Shown: positions 1 through 9,143, counted from the first letter of the stretch. The stretch: 64,000 nucleotides of DNA from Sorangium cellulosum (GCF_004135735.1 NZ_CP012670.1:806001-870000); one strand, 5' to 3'. Notes: a model not told the origin generated them from the sequence alone. Translations and numbers: made by a program.

Positions 1-202
1 CGTCGACCCGCAGGCGGCGATGGTCCGGCCCGTCCAGCCAGACCACGGCGAGCGCCCGGAGCGGGGTCCCGGCGCGCTCCGGCCCGCCGAGCGCGCACCC
101 GCCGCCTCCGGCGGCGCGGGAGCACGCCTCGATGAGGAGCGCCGGGAGCTCGCCGTGCACGGCGGGGCCCGACGCGATGTCGACGACGATCGGGGCCACC
201 AC
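1..202 (-). CDS. Hypothetical protein, 5' part only (runs off the left edge)
   Basis: An open frame reads leftwards from GTG at 202 without a stop to the window edge. The visible 67 residues start with VVAPIVVDIASGP and contain two spaced cysteines (EACSRAA, GGCALGG) before a hydrophobic strand ALAVVWLDG. I recall a similar N-terminal layout, with cysteines in a short helix and then an A-V-x-W strand, in polyangial hypothetical proteins, but I cannot name the family. A purine stretch (AGAG) lies just upstream of the GTG. The gene is upstream of and co-oriented with nothing visible. Function unknown. The coding call rests on an unbroken frame with a plausible residue mix. Confidence 0.45.
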   Translation of the reverse strand, partial: MVAPIVVDIASGPAVHGELPALLIEACSRAAGGGGCALGGPERAGTPLRALAVVWLDGPDHRRLRVD

Positions 203-292
203 GAGAGCTCTACCCGGGGCCGACGCTACCGACGGCGAAGGGCGAAGGCAAGGGCACGGCGCCGAGGAGGGCCGGGGGGTCTTCCTCGGCGC

Positions 293-1693
293 TCAGTGTC
301 GGCGGCGCTTCGTGCGGCCGAGCAGCAATCCCAGTGCCGCGAGGAGGAGCCCCGCCTGGGCGCCTGCGTTTCCCGTGTCGTCGCCCAGGGCGCAGCTGCA
401 GCCGGCGCTCGAGCTGTCTCCTCCCGTCGAGTCGCCAGCGCCCGAGCCAACGTCCTGCCCGGTCGCCCCCCCGGACCCGGTGTCCATCGCGCCGCCGCTT
501 CCTGCACTGCCGCCCGAGCCATCTCCCACAACCCCGCCCGCGCCACCGGTTCCGCCCGCGCCACCGGTTCCGGCCGCGCCACTGGTTCCGCCCGCGCCAC
601 CGGTTCCGGCCGCGCCACCGGTTCCGCCCGCGCCACCGGTTCCGGCCGCGCCACCGGTTCCGGCCGCGCCACCGGTTCCGGCCGCGCCACCGGCGTCGCC
701 GCCACCGGGAACGGCGCCGGGACAAGCTGCCGTCTCTGGATCCTGACCACCGGCCTTGTCGAGGCCGAAATAGGCGGCGACGGCGGGGCCATCGAACGGC
801 ACCGCGTGCCCGACGCCGTCCATCGAAAAGGCCTCGTAGACCGTGTAGCCGCAAGAGCTCTTCCAGAACTGGCGCGTGGTTCCGGGCTCTGGCGTGTCGG
901 TCCCATCCGGGGTTTCGCTCAGACCCAAGACGTTCGTCCACTCCTTGATGTCTTCAGCCATGTTCTTGTAGCTGAGGATCGTGTCGGCGGTGCCATGCCA
1001 ATGCTGCAGGCGCGGGCGGTGGCCGGTGTAACCGGGATAGTACGAGCGAACGAGGTCTCCCCACTGCTGCCCGGTCTTCGTGACGTCGCCGGCCCCACAG
1101 GGCCCGCTCCACTGGGCCGTGCTCCCCGTCCCGGTGACGTCGTTGTAGCCCTCGGCCCAGCAGCCACACGGAACGCCCATGAGCGACACGCCGGCCATGA
1201 ACACGTCGGGGTACACACCCAGCAGCGCCTCGGTCATGATGCCGCCCGAGGACCCGCCGACCGAGTACACGCGGCCCGCGTCGCCGTTGTACTTCGCGAG
1301 CGCATATTTCACCATCTGGACGACGGCTCCCGTGTCGCCACCGCCGCCGTGGTTGAGCGATCTCGTCGATCCCGCGTCCCAGCAGTTCTGCCCGGTGGCC
1401 TCCGGGAAGATCATGATGAAGCCGCTGGTGTCCGCGATGGAAACCAGGCTCGACATCTCCCTGAACGTCCCCGGGCCATTCCCCTGGCAATGATGGGGAG
1501 CGACGACGATGGGAGGCCTGGTCGCCAGCTCGTCAGGCACGTAAATGTACATGTTGACGTAGCTGGGGAGGCCGTCCGCCCCCCATTCACTCTGATTGAC
1601 CTCTTGCAGCGATGCCCCGCGCGCAGGCGGCGCAGCGAGCAGCGCCAACGAGAGCGATGCGAGCCCGAGGATGTGTCTTTGGAATCGGTTCAT
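293..1693 (-). CDS. Secreted PHB-depolymerase/feruloyl-esterase-type (CE1) alpha/beta hydrolase with MYXO-CTERM-like tail
   Basis: The 466-residue protein begins with a signal peptide ([20 protein letters not shown], then APPARGA). Next comes a CE1/LpqC-type esterase fold with the nucleophile motif GGSSGG (Ser about 149) and a late VGHAVPF histidine. Members of this family cleave polyhydroxyalkanoates or feruloyl/acetyl esters of plant polysaccharide; the substrate here cannot be told. After about residue 340 there is a Gly/Ala/Thr linker built from a repeated 6-residue unit. The C-terminus has CSCALGDD, one hydrophobic helix and a basic end GRTKRRRH, which is the layout of myxobacterial MYXO-CTERM sorting tags. 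This suggests cell-surface display. I chose ATG 1693 because the signal peptide starts there, although the frame stays open far upstream. A second esterase of this type lies at 17043-18143. Confidence 0.85.
   Translation of the reverse strand: MNRFQRHILGLASLSLALLAAPPARGASLQEVNQSEWGADGLPSYVNMYIYVPDELATRPPIVVAPHHCQGNGPGTFREMSSLVSIADTSGFIMIFPEATGQNCWDAGSTRSLNHGGGGDTGAVVQMVKYALAKYNGDAGRVYSVGGSSGGIMTEALLGVYPDVFMAGVSLMGVPCGCWAEGYNDVTGTGSTAQWSGPCGAGDVTKTGQQWGDLVRSYYPGYTGHRPRLQHWHGTADTILSYKNMAEDIKEWTNVLGLSETPDGTDTPEPGTTRQFWKSSCGYTVYEAFSMDGVGHAVPFDGPAVAAYFGLDKAGGQDPETAACPGAVPGGGDAGGAAGTGGAAGTGGAAGTGGAGGTGGAAGTGGAGGTSGAAGTGGAGGTGGAGGVVGDGSGGSAGSGGAMDTGSGGATGQDVGSGAGDSTGGDSSSAGCSCALGDDTGNAGAQAGLLLAALGLLLGRTKRRRH
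540..697. repeat. 18-bp tandem repeat encoding the esterase Gly-rich linker
   Basis: About nine copies of an 18-bp unit (GCGCCACCGGTTCCG plus CCC or GCC on the + strand) lie in frame inside the esterase gene. They encode a GTGGAA/GTGGAG-type linker. The copies differ at only one or two bases, so the array is recent or homogenised and could change length by slippage. Confidence 0.9.
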
Positions 1694-2194
1694 CGGATAG
1701 GGTCCTGTATCGATGTCAGCCTGGTGCGCAGGCCGGAGCTCACAGCGCCAACACTGGACGACATGGGGGCTCTCCTCGGTTGACATCCTAGACGTTCCGC
1801 ACGTTCCGCGCTTGGAGTGCGCCCTGATGTCATCCCAGCCGAGCCCAACGGCTGCTCCTCCTCCCCCTGCGCGCGCCTCGTCTGGAGCCATGGCGCGACC
1901 GTCGACGTGAACGCGCAGGAGGGCGCAGGCCCGGCGCGCATGGCGGCCTGTCCAGGACAAGGCAAAAGGATATCTGGAGCGCCAAATGTGAGCGCTCACA
2001 TTGCCGGCGTCAATCCCAAACTGGCGCGCGGCGATCGTCGGCGAGCGCGAGGCCCGCGTGGGATCCGCTCTCCCGGCTGCGCGGAGCGGCGCCCGCCCTC
2101 GAACCAGGGCTGCCCCGCGGGGACGGAGCTCGCGCTGGTCGAGCTCTCCGCGGTCTCGGGGGGGGGCACCGGAGCGTCGTGCTAAGATCCCCCC
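1694..2194. other. Intergenic region between the divergent esterase and smpB genes
   Basis: No convincing gene is present. The region holds the 5' leader of the esterase gene and a perfect 18-bp palindrome at 1985-2002, listed separately. I see no clear sigma-70 promoter. Confidence 0.6.
1985..2002. promoter_or_regulatory. Perfect 18-bp palindrome resembling a LacI/GalR-family operator
   Basis: AATGTGAGCGCTCACATT is fully self-complementary. Its core TGTGAGCGCTCACA is the same as that of the idealised symmetric lac operator, and central GCGC with flanking TGTGA is typical for LacI/GalR sugar regulators. It lies about 290 bp upstream of the esterase start and about 190 bp upstream of smpB. 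Control of the esterase by a sugar-responsive repressor would fit a polysaccharide esterase. No LacI-type gene is in the window. Confidence 0.55.
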
Positions 2195-2716
2195 GTGCCG
2201 AAGGAGAAGGCCAGGCCGGGCGAGGTCCTCATCGCGCGCAACAAGCGCGCAGGCTTCGATTACGACCTCGGTGACCGGTTCGAGGCGGGGATCGTCCTCA
2301 AGGGGAGCGAGGTGAAGATGCTCCGCGACGGCAAGGCCGACCTGACCGACTCGTTCTGCACGGTCCTGCGGGGCGAGGCGTTCTTGCACGGCGTGAGCAT
2401 CGCCGCGATGGCCGGGGCCGCCTTCGGCCACGCGCCGAAGGGCGCGCGCAAGCTCCTGCTCCACCGGCGCGAGATCCAGCGCATCGACCACTCGATCGCC
2501 CGCGAGGGGATGACCGCCGTCGCTACCCGGCTCTACTTCAAGAGCGGCTTCGCCAAGATCGAGATCGCGCTGGCGAGGGGGAAGAAGAGCTACGACAAGC
2601 GCGAGGCCATCAAGGCCCAAGACGCCGAGCGCGAGGCGCGCGCCGTGGTGGTGCACGGAGAGCGATGGTACGGGCGCGTCGGCCACGAGAGCTCGCGCGT
2701 CGGCCCGCGATCGTGA
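2195..2716 (+). CDS. smpB: SsrA-binding protein SmpB
   Basis: This protein binds tmRNA and brings it to stalled ribosomes for trans-translation. The 173-residue product has the family landmarks in order: [11 protein letters not shown] near the start, [29 protein letters not shown] and the basic [18 protein letters not shown] tail that folds into the mRNA channel. The tail then continues for about 25 residues (ending ESSRVGPRS) beyond the usual family end, so it is slightly long. Start is GTG 2195, with no evident Shine-Dalgarno. The next genes belong to an unrelated transporter. Confidence 0.95.
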   Translation: MPKEKARPGEVLIARNKRAGFDYDLGDRFEAGIVLKGSEVKMLRDGKADLTDSFCTVLRGEAFLHGVSIAAMAGAAFGHAPKGARKLLLHRREIQRIDHSIAREGMTAVATRLYFKSGFAKIEIALARGKKSYDKREAIKAQDAEREARAVVVHGERWYGRVGHESSRVGPRS

Positions 2717-3115
2717 AAGAGCTCGACCTCGACGCCCGGGCCCAGTGTGTCCGACGCCGCGCCGCGCCGCGCGCGAGCGCGCGCGCGACGCGCTGGTCAT
2801 CGTCGAGCACGGCCCCGCGAAAAGAGGCGGGCGGGGAACCGGACGGCAGGATTTCAGATCTGGATCGATTGGATGGTCAAGAGCGGCGAGCTCGAGCCGG
2901 GCGAGATCGCCCTGAACCGCGTCTACACGAATGAGCTCAACCCCTACGCGAACGAGCAAGGCGCGCCATAGGGAGCGCCGGGGGCGGAGCTCCTCCAGGC
3001 GCCCCCGGGCGCGCCGCTGTCCACGTCGCCGCAGGCAACCATCCCATGCGCGCGCCTCCGCTGCTGCGCCGCGTTGACCGGATGGGATGAAGCTGGTAGC
3101 CCGTCTCGCGCGGCC
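2717..3115. other. Gap between smpB and metN containing a gene remnant
   Basis: Apart from the transporter-protein remnant at 2849-2971, no intact gene is visible. An ATCCCAT...ATGGGAT inverted repeat with a loop of roughly 33 nt precedes metN. It is too weak to call a riboswitch. Confidence 0.5.
2849..2971 (+). pseudogene. C-terminal remnant of an NMT1/SsuA-type ABC transporter substrate-binding protein
   Basis: The frame encodes about 40 residues, starting [18 protein letters not shown] and continuing with [10 protein letters not shown] before a TAG stop. This is the typical C-terminal end of periplasmic binding proteins for nitrate, sulfonate or pyrimidine-precursor ABC transporters (pattern WIDW-x-V-x-G-x-L-x-PG, then YTNEFNPY). 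The residues upstream in the same frame are Arg/Ala-rich and non-homologous, so at least 250 residues are missing. I read it as a decayed gene left beside metNIQ, not a functional peptide. Confidence 0.6.
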
Positions 3116-4114
3116 GTGATCGAGCTACGGGACATCAGCAAGGTGTACAGGCAGGGCGAGCGCGACGTGACGGCGCTGCAGGGCGTCTCTCTGCGCGTGG
3201 CGCCCGGGGAGGTGCTCGGGGTGCTGGGCCATAGCGGCGCGGGCAAGTCCACCCTCATCCGCTGCGTCAACCTCCTGGAGCGGCCCACCCGGGGCGAGGT
3301 GCGGGTGGACGGCCAGGACATGCTGGCGCTCGGCCCGCGGGAGCTCCGGCAGGCCCGGCAGGGCATCGGGATGATCTTCCAGCACTTCAATCTCTTCTCC
3401 TCGCAGACCGTGGCCGGGAACATCGCCTATCCGCTCGTCATCGCGGGGTGGCCGCGCGACCGGATCCGCGAGCGCGTGGAGGAGCTGCTCTCGCTCATCG
3501 GCCTCGCGGACAAGGCGCACGCTTACCCGGCCCAGCTCTCCGGCGGCCAGAAGCAGCGGGTGGGGATCGCCCGGGCGCTCGCGCCGCGGCCGCGCGTGCT
3601 GCTGTCCGACGAGGCCACGTCCGCCCTCGACCCGGAGACGACCCGCTCGGTGCTCGGGCTCCTGCGGGACATCAATCGCCGGCTGGGATTGACCATCCTG
3701 CTCATCACCCATCAGATGGCCGTGCTGAAGGAGATCTGCCACGCGGCGGCCGTGCTGGAGCACGGCCGGGTGGTGGAGCAGGGGCGCGTCGTCGACCTGC
3801 TCGCGCGCCCCGGCACCCGGCTCCACGAGCTGTGCTATGCGCCGTTCACCGCGGGCGCCGGACCGAGCCACCCCGGCGGTCGACGCGTCACGCTGTCCCT
3901 CGCCGGCGAGCGCGCCGCTCAGCCGGTGATCACCCTGATGGCGCGCCGCTTCGGCGTGGACGCCCACCTGCTGGAGGGCACGCTGGAGCGGGTGGCGGGG
4001 GTCCCCGTGGGCCGGCTGCTGATCGAGCTCACCGGCAGCCCCGAGGCGCTGGAGCGAGCGCTGGGCTACCTGCGCGAGCAGGGCCTCTCGCCGGAGCCCT
4101 CGCCGGATGCCTAG
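3116..4114 (+). CDS. metN: Methionine ABC transporter ATP-binding protein MetN
   Basis: This is the ATPase that powers D/L-methionine import with MetI and MetQ at the inner membrane. Walker [11 protein letters not shown]-loop [11 protein letters not shown], signature LSGGQKQR and Walker [13 protein letters not shown] are all present. The last 90 or so residues form the NIL/ACT-like domain that gives methionine feedback inhibition in the family. I chose GTG 3116 because the conserved MetN N-terminus ([11 protein letters not shown]) begins there; an in-frame start at 3074 would add 14 residues. The stop overlaps metI by 8 bp, so the operon is translationally coupled. Confidence 0.93.
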   Translation: MIELRDISKVYRQGERDVTALQGVSLRVAPGEVLGVLGHSGAGKSTLIRCVNLLERPTRGEVRVDGQDMLALGPRELRQARQGIGMIFQHFNLFSSQTVAGNIAYPLVIAGWPRDRIRERVEELLSLIGLADKAHAYPAQLSGGQKQRVGIARALAPRPRVLLSDEATSALDPETTRSVLGLLRDINRRLGLTILLITHQMAVLKEICHAAAVLEHGRVVEQGRVVDLLARPGTRLHELCYAPFTAGAGPSHPGGRRVTLSLAGERAAQPVITLMARRFGVDAHLLEGTLERVAGVPVGRLLIELTGSPEALERALGYLREQGLSPEPSPDA

Positions 4115-4847
4115 CGCGCTGCTGCACTCGCTGTGGGTCGCGACCCTCGAGACGCTCTACATGACGTCCATCTCCGCGATCCTCGTCCTGCTCGCGGGGC
4201 TCCCGCTGGGCGTGGCGCTGGTGATCACCGACCAGGGCGGGCTCTGGGAGCGCCCGCTGCTGCATCGGTCGCTCGGCGCGCTGGTCAACGTGGGTCGCTC
4301 GGTCCCGTTCATCATTCTCATGGTGGCCATCGTCCCGCTCACCCGGTGGCTGGTGGGCACCACCATCGGCACCACGGCCGCCATCGTGCCGCTGGTGGTC
4401 GCGGCCATCCCCTTCATGGGACGCGTGGTGGAGCAGAGCCTGCGCGAGGTGGATCCCGGGCTGGTGGAGGCGGCGGTGGCGATGGGGTCCACCCACCGGC
4501 AGGTGATCCTCCGGGTGCTCATCCCGGAGGCGCTGCCCTCGCTCCTCCGCGGCGCCGCCCTCATGATCATCAACCTGCTCGGATACAGCGCCATGGCGGG
4601 CGCCGTGGGCGGCGGCGGGCTCGGGGACCTGGCCGTGAAGTACGGCTACATGCGCTTTCGCACCGATGTCATGCTCGGCTGCCTCGTGGCGCTGCTGTTG
4701 CTCGTGCAGGCCGTCCAGCTGCTCGGCGACAGGCTGGCCTCCCGCTTCGACCGCACGCGCTCCCGGCGCGAGCCCTCACCCTCGACCTCGTTCCCGGGGG
4801 CCACGCCCGCGCCGTCGGGCGCGAGCCCATGGAAGGATCGACCATGA
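4107..4847 (+). CDS. metI: Methionine ABC transporter permease MetI
   Basis: Inner-membrane permease of the MetNIQ importer, 246 residues, with about five hydrophobic segments. The EAA-type loop that docks on MetN is visible (VEAAVAMGSTHRQVILRVLIPEA split by the motif core), followed by the conserved LLGYSAMAGAVGGGGLGDLA stretch. The C-terminal 30 residues are Pro/Ser-rich and longer than in typical MetI. It overlaps metN by 8 bp upstream and metQ by 4 bp (ATGA) downstream. Confidence 0.93.
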   Translation: MPSALLHSLWVATLETLYMTSISAILVLLAGLPLGVALVITDQGGLWERPLLHRSLGALVNVGRSVPFIILMVAIVPLTRWLVGTTIGTTAAIVPLVVAAIPFMGRVVEQSLREVDPGLVEAAVAMGSTHRQVILRVLIPEALPSLLRGAALMIINLLGYSAMAGAVGGGGLGDLAVKYGYMRFRTDVMLGCLVALLLLVQAVQLLGDRLASRFDRTRSRREPSPSTSFPGATPAPSGASPWKDRP

Positions 4848-5674
4848 ACCGTACCCTTGTGATCGTGCTGTCCACGCTCCTGCTCTCCGCGGTGGTGCTG
4901 CTCTCCGGCTGCAAGAAGTCGGACGAGCCCGCCGGCGCCGGCTCCCCCCGCACGTTGAAGGTCGGGGCCACCCCCGTGCCTCACGCGGAGATCCTGCGGG
5001 CTGCCGCCCCGCTGGCCGAGCGAGAGGGCGTGAAGATCGAGATCGTCGAGTTCACCGATTACATCCAGCCGAACATCGCGCTCTCGGACGGCCAGCTGGA
5101 CGCCAACTACTTCCAGCACGTGCCCTACCTGGAGCGCTTCAGCGCCGACCGTCGCCTCGCGCTGGCCAGCGCGGCGACGGTGCATCTCGAGCCGTTGGCG
5201 CTTTACTCCACCAAGCATGCTCGCCTCGAGGACCTGCCCGAGGCCGCGCAGGTGACCCTCCCGGCCGATCCGACCAACGCGAGCCGGGCGCTCCAGCTGC
5301 TCGCGCAGCAGGGGCTGTTGCGCCTCCGCGAGGGCGTGGGCATCGCCGCGACGGTGAGCGACGTGGTCGACAACCCGCGCAAGCTCGCGCTGCGGGAGAT
5401 CGACGCCGAGCAGCAGCCGCGCACGCTCGCGGACGTGGACGCCGCCGTCATCAACGGCAACTACTTCCTCGAGGCCCAGAAGAACCTGAAGCTTCAGGCG
5501 AAGATGCTCGCCCGCGAGTCCGCGACGGACAACCCGTACGCGAACGTGCTGGCCGTGCGGAAGGGCGATGAGGGCCGGCCCGAGCTGCAGGCGCTGATCA
5601 AGGCGCTGCGCTCGGACGAGGTGCGGCGGTTCATCGAGTCGAGCTATGGCGGCGCGGTGGTGCCGGCGTTCTGA
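4844..5674 (+). CDS. metQ: Methionine-binding lipoprotein MetQ/NlpA
   Basis: Periplasmic substrate-binding component of the methionine importer, 276 residues. The lipoprotein signal runs MNRTLVIVLSTLLLSAVVLL then SGC, so Cys is lipidated. The mature part carries the family hallmarks TLKVGATPVPHAEIL, FTDYIQPNIAL, GQLDANYFQHVPYL and AAVINGNYF. ATG 4844 overlaps the metI stop (ATGA), and a GGAAGG Shine-Dalgarno precedes it at good distance. No insertion or truncation is visible. Confidence 0.94.
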   Translation: MNRTLVIVLSTLLLSAVVLLSGCKKSDEPAGAGSPRTLKVGATPVPHAEILRAAAPLAEREGVKIEIVEFTDYIQPNIALSDGQLDANYFQHVPYLERFSADRRLALASAATVHLEPLALYSTKHARLEDLPEAAQVTLPADPTNASRALQLLAQQGLLRLREGVGIAATVSDVVDNPRKLALREIDAEQQPRTLADVDAAVINGNYFLEAQKNLKLQAKMLARESATDNPYANVLAVRKGDEGRPELQALIKALRSDEVRRFIESSYGGAVVPAF

Positions 5675-5721
5675 AGCGGGGGCCGGGCCCGGCTCGACGC
5701 CGCCTTCGCGGGAGCGCGTGG

Positions 5722-6300
5722 TTACAGCTTCGAGGCGGCGTGGTCCCAGTTCACCAGGTTCCACCACGCCTCGACGTACTTCGCCCGGGCGTTGCGGTAG
5801 TCGATGTAATACGCGTGCTCCCACACGTCGCACGTGAGCAGCGGCGTCTTGCCCTCCGTGAGCGGGCACCCGGCGTTGCTCGTCTGCACGATCTCCAGCT
5901 TGCCGGAGCTGTTCTTCACCAGCCAGGCCCAGCCGGAGCCGAACTGACCGATGGCCGCGGCGCTGAACTTCTCCTTGAACGACGACACGCTCCCGAACGC
6001 CTGCTCGATCGCCGCACGGAGCGCGGCGGGGGGCTCACCGCCGCCCTGCGGCTTCATGCTGTGCCAGTAGAACGTGTGATTCCACACCTGAGCTGCCTGG
6101 TTGAAGACCGCGCCGGACGTCGTGCGGACGAGATCTTCGAGGCTCTTGCCCGCGAGCGCCGCGTCCGCCGCCACGAGCTCGTTCAGCTTCGTGACGTAGG
6201 CGTTGTGGTGCTTGCCGTGGTGGAACTCGAGCGTCTCGGCCGAGATGTGGGGAACCAGTGCGTCTCTGGAGTAGGGGAGCTCGGGGAGAGTGAAGGTCAT
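5722..6300 (-). CDS. sodB: Superoxide dismutase, iron type (SodB)
   Basis: Dismutates superoxide in the cytoplasm. The 192-residue protein has normal family length. The four metal ligands are His27, His75, Asp158 and His162, in the contexts LEFHHGKHH, WNHTFYW and DVWEHAYYIDY. The AAQVWNHTFYWHSM segment favours the Fe form over Mn. Start ATG 6300 gives the canonical N-terminus MTFTLPELPY; the frame remains open upstream but without homology. It converges on metQ with a 47-bp gap and stands alone. Confidence 0.94.
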   Translation of the reverse strand: MTFTLPELPYSRDALVPHISAETLEFHHGKHHNAYVTKLNELVAADAALAGKSLEDLVRTTSGAVFNQAAQVWNHTFYWHSMKPQGGGEPPAALRAAIEQAFGSVSSFKEKFSAAAIGQFGSGWAWLVKNSSGKLEIVQTSNAGCPLTEGKTPLLTCDVWEHAYYIDYRNARAKYVEAWWNLVNWDHAASKL

Positions 6301-7058
6301 GTACCTGTTCCTCGTGTTGCGTGTCGACGGCTGTGCGCTCGTCGCAGCCCGTTGTGAGTAGCTCGGCGAAGACCTTCGGGTGGCGCTCCAGCCACGGATC
6401 GAACGTCCGCGCTTCGCGGCCAAACGGCCGCTCCACGTCGCCGGGTCCGGCGACAACGTAGCAGTCCCGATGGGGGGCGCGTGGCGCCTTGCCAACGGGT
6501 TGGCACATTTCCATCCATTTGGAGAGATGGCCTCTCCGAGAGCACCAGGTGGATGCTGACCACGTCTGCGCCCACCAGGCGCCCGTCGCGTGGGAGGGGC
6601 GTCGCGCCGTGCTCGGCGGCGCGCTCGCCCGTGAGGTTCTGGCGGTAGGCGGTCACGCGCATGCCGAACGCGAGCGCGACGCGGGCGCTTCTCCGCGTTC
6701 CTTCTGGCCTGGCCCGCTCCGCGCCGCGCTCCCTGCGGTCTTTCAGCTTGAGATATCGAGGGCTGCGTGGCGATGGCAGCCTCATCGATGCGTGAATGGG
6801 TTGTCGGTGGATATCGTTGTCTTTGGGCGCGGGGGGCAGAGCTCATAAGGGTCTTCGCTGTCTGTGGGGAGCGCGACGCTCTGTGGTCGCGCGCGAGCTC
6901 CCGCGATCGGTTTGCAATTCTTCACAATTCCTTCCTCGGCTCGAGCCGGGCCACGCGATGCCCACGGGCGTGATTGACGCCGCGGACGGACCGTGCCATT
7001 TTCGGCGGTGTCGCGCACGCCCCGCCTTGTGAGCTCTCGTCGAGGGCTCGACCCGCTC
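6301..7058. other. Region between sodB and the AraC gene, mostly non-coding
   Basis: It contains the dehydrogenase remnant at 6525-6686. The rest holds short open stretches with unconvincing composition, and a stretch near 6760-6960 with somewhat lower GC than the surroundings that may include promoters for either flanking gene. No intact gene is seen. Confidence 0.5.
6525..6686 (-). pseudogene. Internal fragment of a D-isomer-specific 2-hydroxyacid dehydrogenase
   Basis: About 54 codons on the minus strand read ARVALAFGMRVTAYRQNLT, then GATPLPRDGRLVGADVVS and IHLVLSERPS. This is the NAD-binding Rossmann segment of D-2-hydroxyacid (phosphoglycerate-type) dehydrogenases, where -AFGM-V-AYSQNLT- and ADVVSIHLVLSERT are standard. 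The GxGxxG loop before it and the catalytic Arg/Glu/His regions after it are absent. It is a gene relic upstream of sodB. Confidence 0.65.
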
Positions 7059-8084
7059 GTGAAGGCGGAGGGCGAACCCACGCTGAGCGTCGGCGTGAAG
7101 GCCCTGCGGAGCGTGCTCGGCGCCGCAGAGGCGGCCGGCATCGACGCGAGCTCGCTCGCCCGAGCGCACGGCCTCGCGCCGGAGGATCTGCGCAACCCCG
7201 ACTTCCGGCTCTCCTACCGCCGGTGGATCGTGCTCTGGGACGATGTCGTCGAGAGGGCCGGTGAGCCGGGCGTCGGGCTCCGTGCCGCGGAGGCGCTCTC
7301 GATCGGCCACTGGGATGTGATGGACTACGTCGTCGCGTCGAGCGACACGGTGGGCGACGCCTTCGAGAGGTTCTCGCGGCACTTCGCCGTCATCAGCACG
7401 GCCGTGCGCCATGTCCTCCAGGTCGATCGCGAGGAGGCCCGGCTCGTCCGGCAGCACGTACCGGGGGCGGCCCCGCACCGGGTCGCGACCGAGTTCGGCT
7501 TCGCGAACATCGTCCTGCGCTTCCGCGCGCTCGCCGCCGCACCGTGGTCGCCTTCCTCGATCCAGTTCCGTCACCCGCGCTGCGTCGATCTCGAGACGTA
7601 CACCCGGATCTTCGCTTGCCCGATCCGATTCCGAGCGCCCGAAGACGCGATCGTCCTCCCGCGCGCGCTGCTCGCGACGCCGATGAAAGGGGCCGCCCCC
7701 GAGCTCTGCGCCGTCCTCGAGCGCCACGCCGCCCTCCTCGTGCAACAACTCCCACCCGCCCAGGCGAGCCTCGTGGAGCGCGCGCGGCACGCGCTCGCCC
7801 TCGAGCTCCACGGCGGCGCTCCCAGGCTGGCGACGGTGGCGAAGCGGCTCGGGGTGAGCGCGCGCACGCTGCAACGACGCCTCTCGGAGGACGGCTTTCC
7901 CTTCCGAGCGCTCGTCGAGAAGACCCGCGAAGAGCTCGCGCTACGCTATCTGGAGGACCCCGCCATCGGGCTCGCGGAGATCGGGGCGCTCGTGGGCTTC
8001 TCCGATGTGAGCGCCTTTTACAAGGCTTTCCGGCGCTGGACGGGGAGCACGCCGGGCCAGCTCCGCGAGCGCTCCGTGGCGTAG
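7059..8084 (+). CDS. AraC-family transcriptional regulator (OruR/arabinose-bind-like sensor)
   Basis: The N-terminal about 210 residues match the PF12625-type ligand-binding domain (PDFRLSYRRWIVLWDDVVER, HFAVIS regions). The C-terminal about 85 residues are a twin helix-turn-helix: VAKRLGVSARTLQRRLSEDG and IGALVGFSDVSAFYKAFRRW. This type activates or represses nearby catabolic genes on binding a small molecule. The following lipoprotein hydrolase (start 76 bp downstream) is a likely target. GTG 7059 is favoured because the conserved part starts soon after; GTG 6993 in frame would add 22 weakly conserved residues. Confidence 0.85.
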   Translation: MKAEGEPTLSVGVKALRSVLGAAEAAGIDASSLARAHGLAPEDLRNPDFRLSYRRWIVLWDDVVERAGEPGVGLRAAEALSIGHWDVMDYVVASSDTVGDAFERFSRHFAVISTAVRHVLQVDREEARLVRQHVPGAAPHRVATEFGFANIVLRFRALAAAPWSPSSIQFRHPRCVDLETYTRIFACPIRFRAPEDAIVLPRALLATPMKGAAPELCAVLERHAALLVQQLPPAQASLVERARHALALELHGGAPRLATVAKRLGVSARTLQRRLSEDGFPFRALVEKTREELALRYLEDPAIGLAEIGALVGFSDVSAFYKAFRRWTGSTPGQLRERSVA

Positions 8085-8159
8085 CCGGAGGCGCCGCCGG
8101 ACAGTCGATTGGCGTGGCGGCACAATGCCGAGGGCGGCCCGGGCTCGTACTCTCCGGGC

Positions 8160-9143
8160 ATGCGCTCCTTCGCCCGCCGCTGCTGTCTCGCGAGCCTCGT
8201 GCTCGCCTCGGGCTGTCTGGATCCAGACGCGCCTGGAAACCTCGTCCCGAGGACGGTCGCGGAGGACGACACGCTGCCTCGCTTCACCCTCCGCGACGGC
8301 GCCCGCATTCACCTCCGCACGCAAGGGGACCCGAGGAACCCCGCCCTCATCACGCTGCACGGCGGCCCCGGCGGCGACATGCGCGGCATGCTCGGCCTCG
8401 GCGCGCTCTCCGAGCGGTACTTCGTCGTCCACTGGGATCAACGGGGCACCGGTCTCTCGGAGCGTGTCCCCTCATCGGACTTCACCGCCGAGACGTACGC
8501 GGCGGATCTCCACGAGCTCGTCCAGCACTTCTCCCCCGACGCGCCGGTCACGCTGTTCGGGCACTCCTGGGGCGCCATGTACGCGGCCCTTTATATCCAG
8601 AGGCACCCCGACCGCGTCGCAGAGGCCGTCCTCAGCGAGCCGGGCTTCCTGAACGCGGCGATCGCGAACGAGACCGAGCTCTTCACGTTCGGCTTCACCG
8701 CCGAGGGGCTGAACGATCTCGGCTGGTCGGAGTGGGCCATGAGCCCCGACGGAGACGCGCGCGCAGACTTCCTCCTCTCCCTGGGACAGGGCTGGTCGCA
8801 GCCAGGTTATTACGAAGATCCGGACGACCCCAACAACGTCAAGGCCTTCCGCCTGGGCGCGCGCGCGATGCGGGACCTGCAGAGCTCGGCGAAGACGGAC
8901 GGAGTGTGGAGCTTCGATTTCTCTTCCGGCCTCGATCGCTTCTGCAAGCCGGTGACCCTGATCGGGACGACGATCAACACCGTCATCGGGTTCGAGCACC
9001 AGGAGAGCCGCCACGCCCCTCTTTTTTGCGACGTCGAGCTCGTCCGCGTCGAGGGCGAAGACCACGGCTGGGTGAACAGACACCCCGATCGTGTCATCGA
9101 GGTCCTTCGCGCCCACCTCGGCGCATACAAGGGGGCGAGATGA
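8160..9143 (+). CDS. Alpha/beta hydrolase lipoprotein (proline-iminopeptidase-like, S33 type)
   Basis: The 327-residue product starts MRSFARRCCLASLVLASGC, so it is probably a lipoprotein cleaved before Cys. The oxyanion-hole motif HGGPGG and the nucleophile elbow GHSWGAM are those of the S33 prolyl aminopeptidase/epoxide hydrolase branch. Asp and His of the triad are likely in the last 60 residues (GEDHGWVNRHP). Substrate unknown. ATG 8160 was chosen because it gives the lipobox. It overlaps the next gene by 4 bp (ATGA) and follows the AraC regulator. Confidence 0.8.
   Translation: MRSFARRCCLASLVLASGCLDPDAPGNLVPRTVAEDDTLPRFTLRDGARIHLRTQGDPRNPALITLHGGPGGDMRGMLGLGALSERYFVVHWDQRGTGLSERVPSSDFTAETYAADLHELVQHFSPDAPVTLFGHSWGAMYAALYIQRHPDRVAEAVLSEPGFLNAAIANETELFTFGFTAEGLNDLGWSEWAMSPDGDARADFLLSLGQGWSQPGYYEDPDDPNNVKAFRLGARAMRDLQSSAKTDGVWSFDFSSGLDRFCKPVTLIGTTINTVIGFEHQESRHAPLFCDVELVRVEGEDHGWVNRHPDRVIEVLRAHLGAYKGAR

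Noticed and set aside
20..1783. Long open frame on the plus strand opposite the first esterase
   Set aside because: Composition is Arg/Ala/Gly-rich with no domain, and the minus strand encodes a clear esterase.
1694..2959. Upstream extension of the first esterase on the minus strand
   Set aside because: The extension passes through smpB in antisense and precedes a clear signal peptide at 1693, so it is not translated.
3036..3095. Inverted repeat ATCCCAT/ATGGGAT before metN, considered as a SAM riboswitch
   Set aside because: The loop is long and the conserved SAM-I core elements are not in the right order; pairing of seven bases alone is weak evidence.
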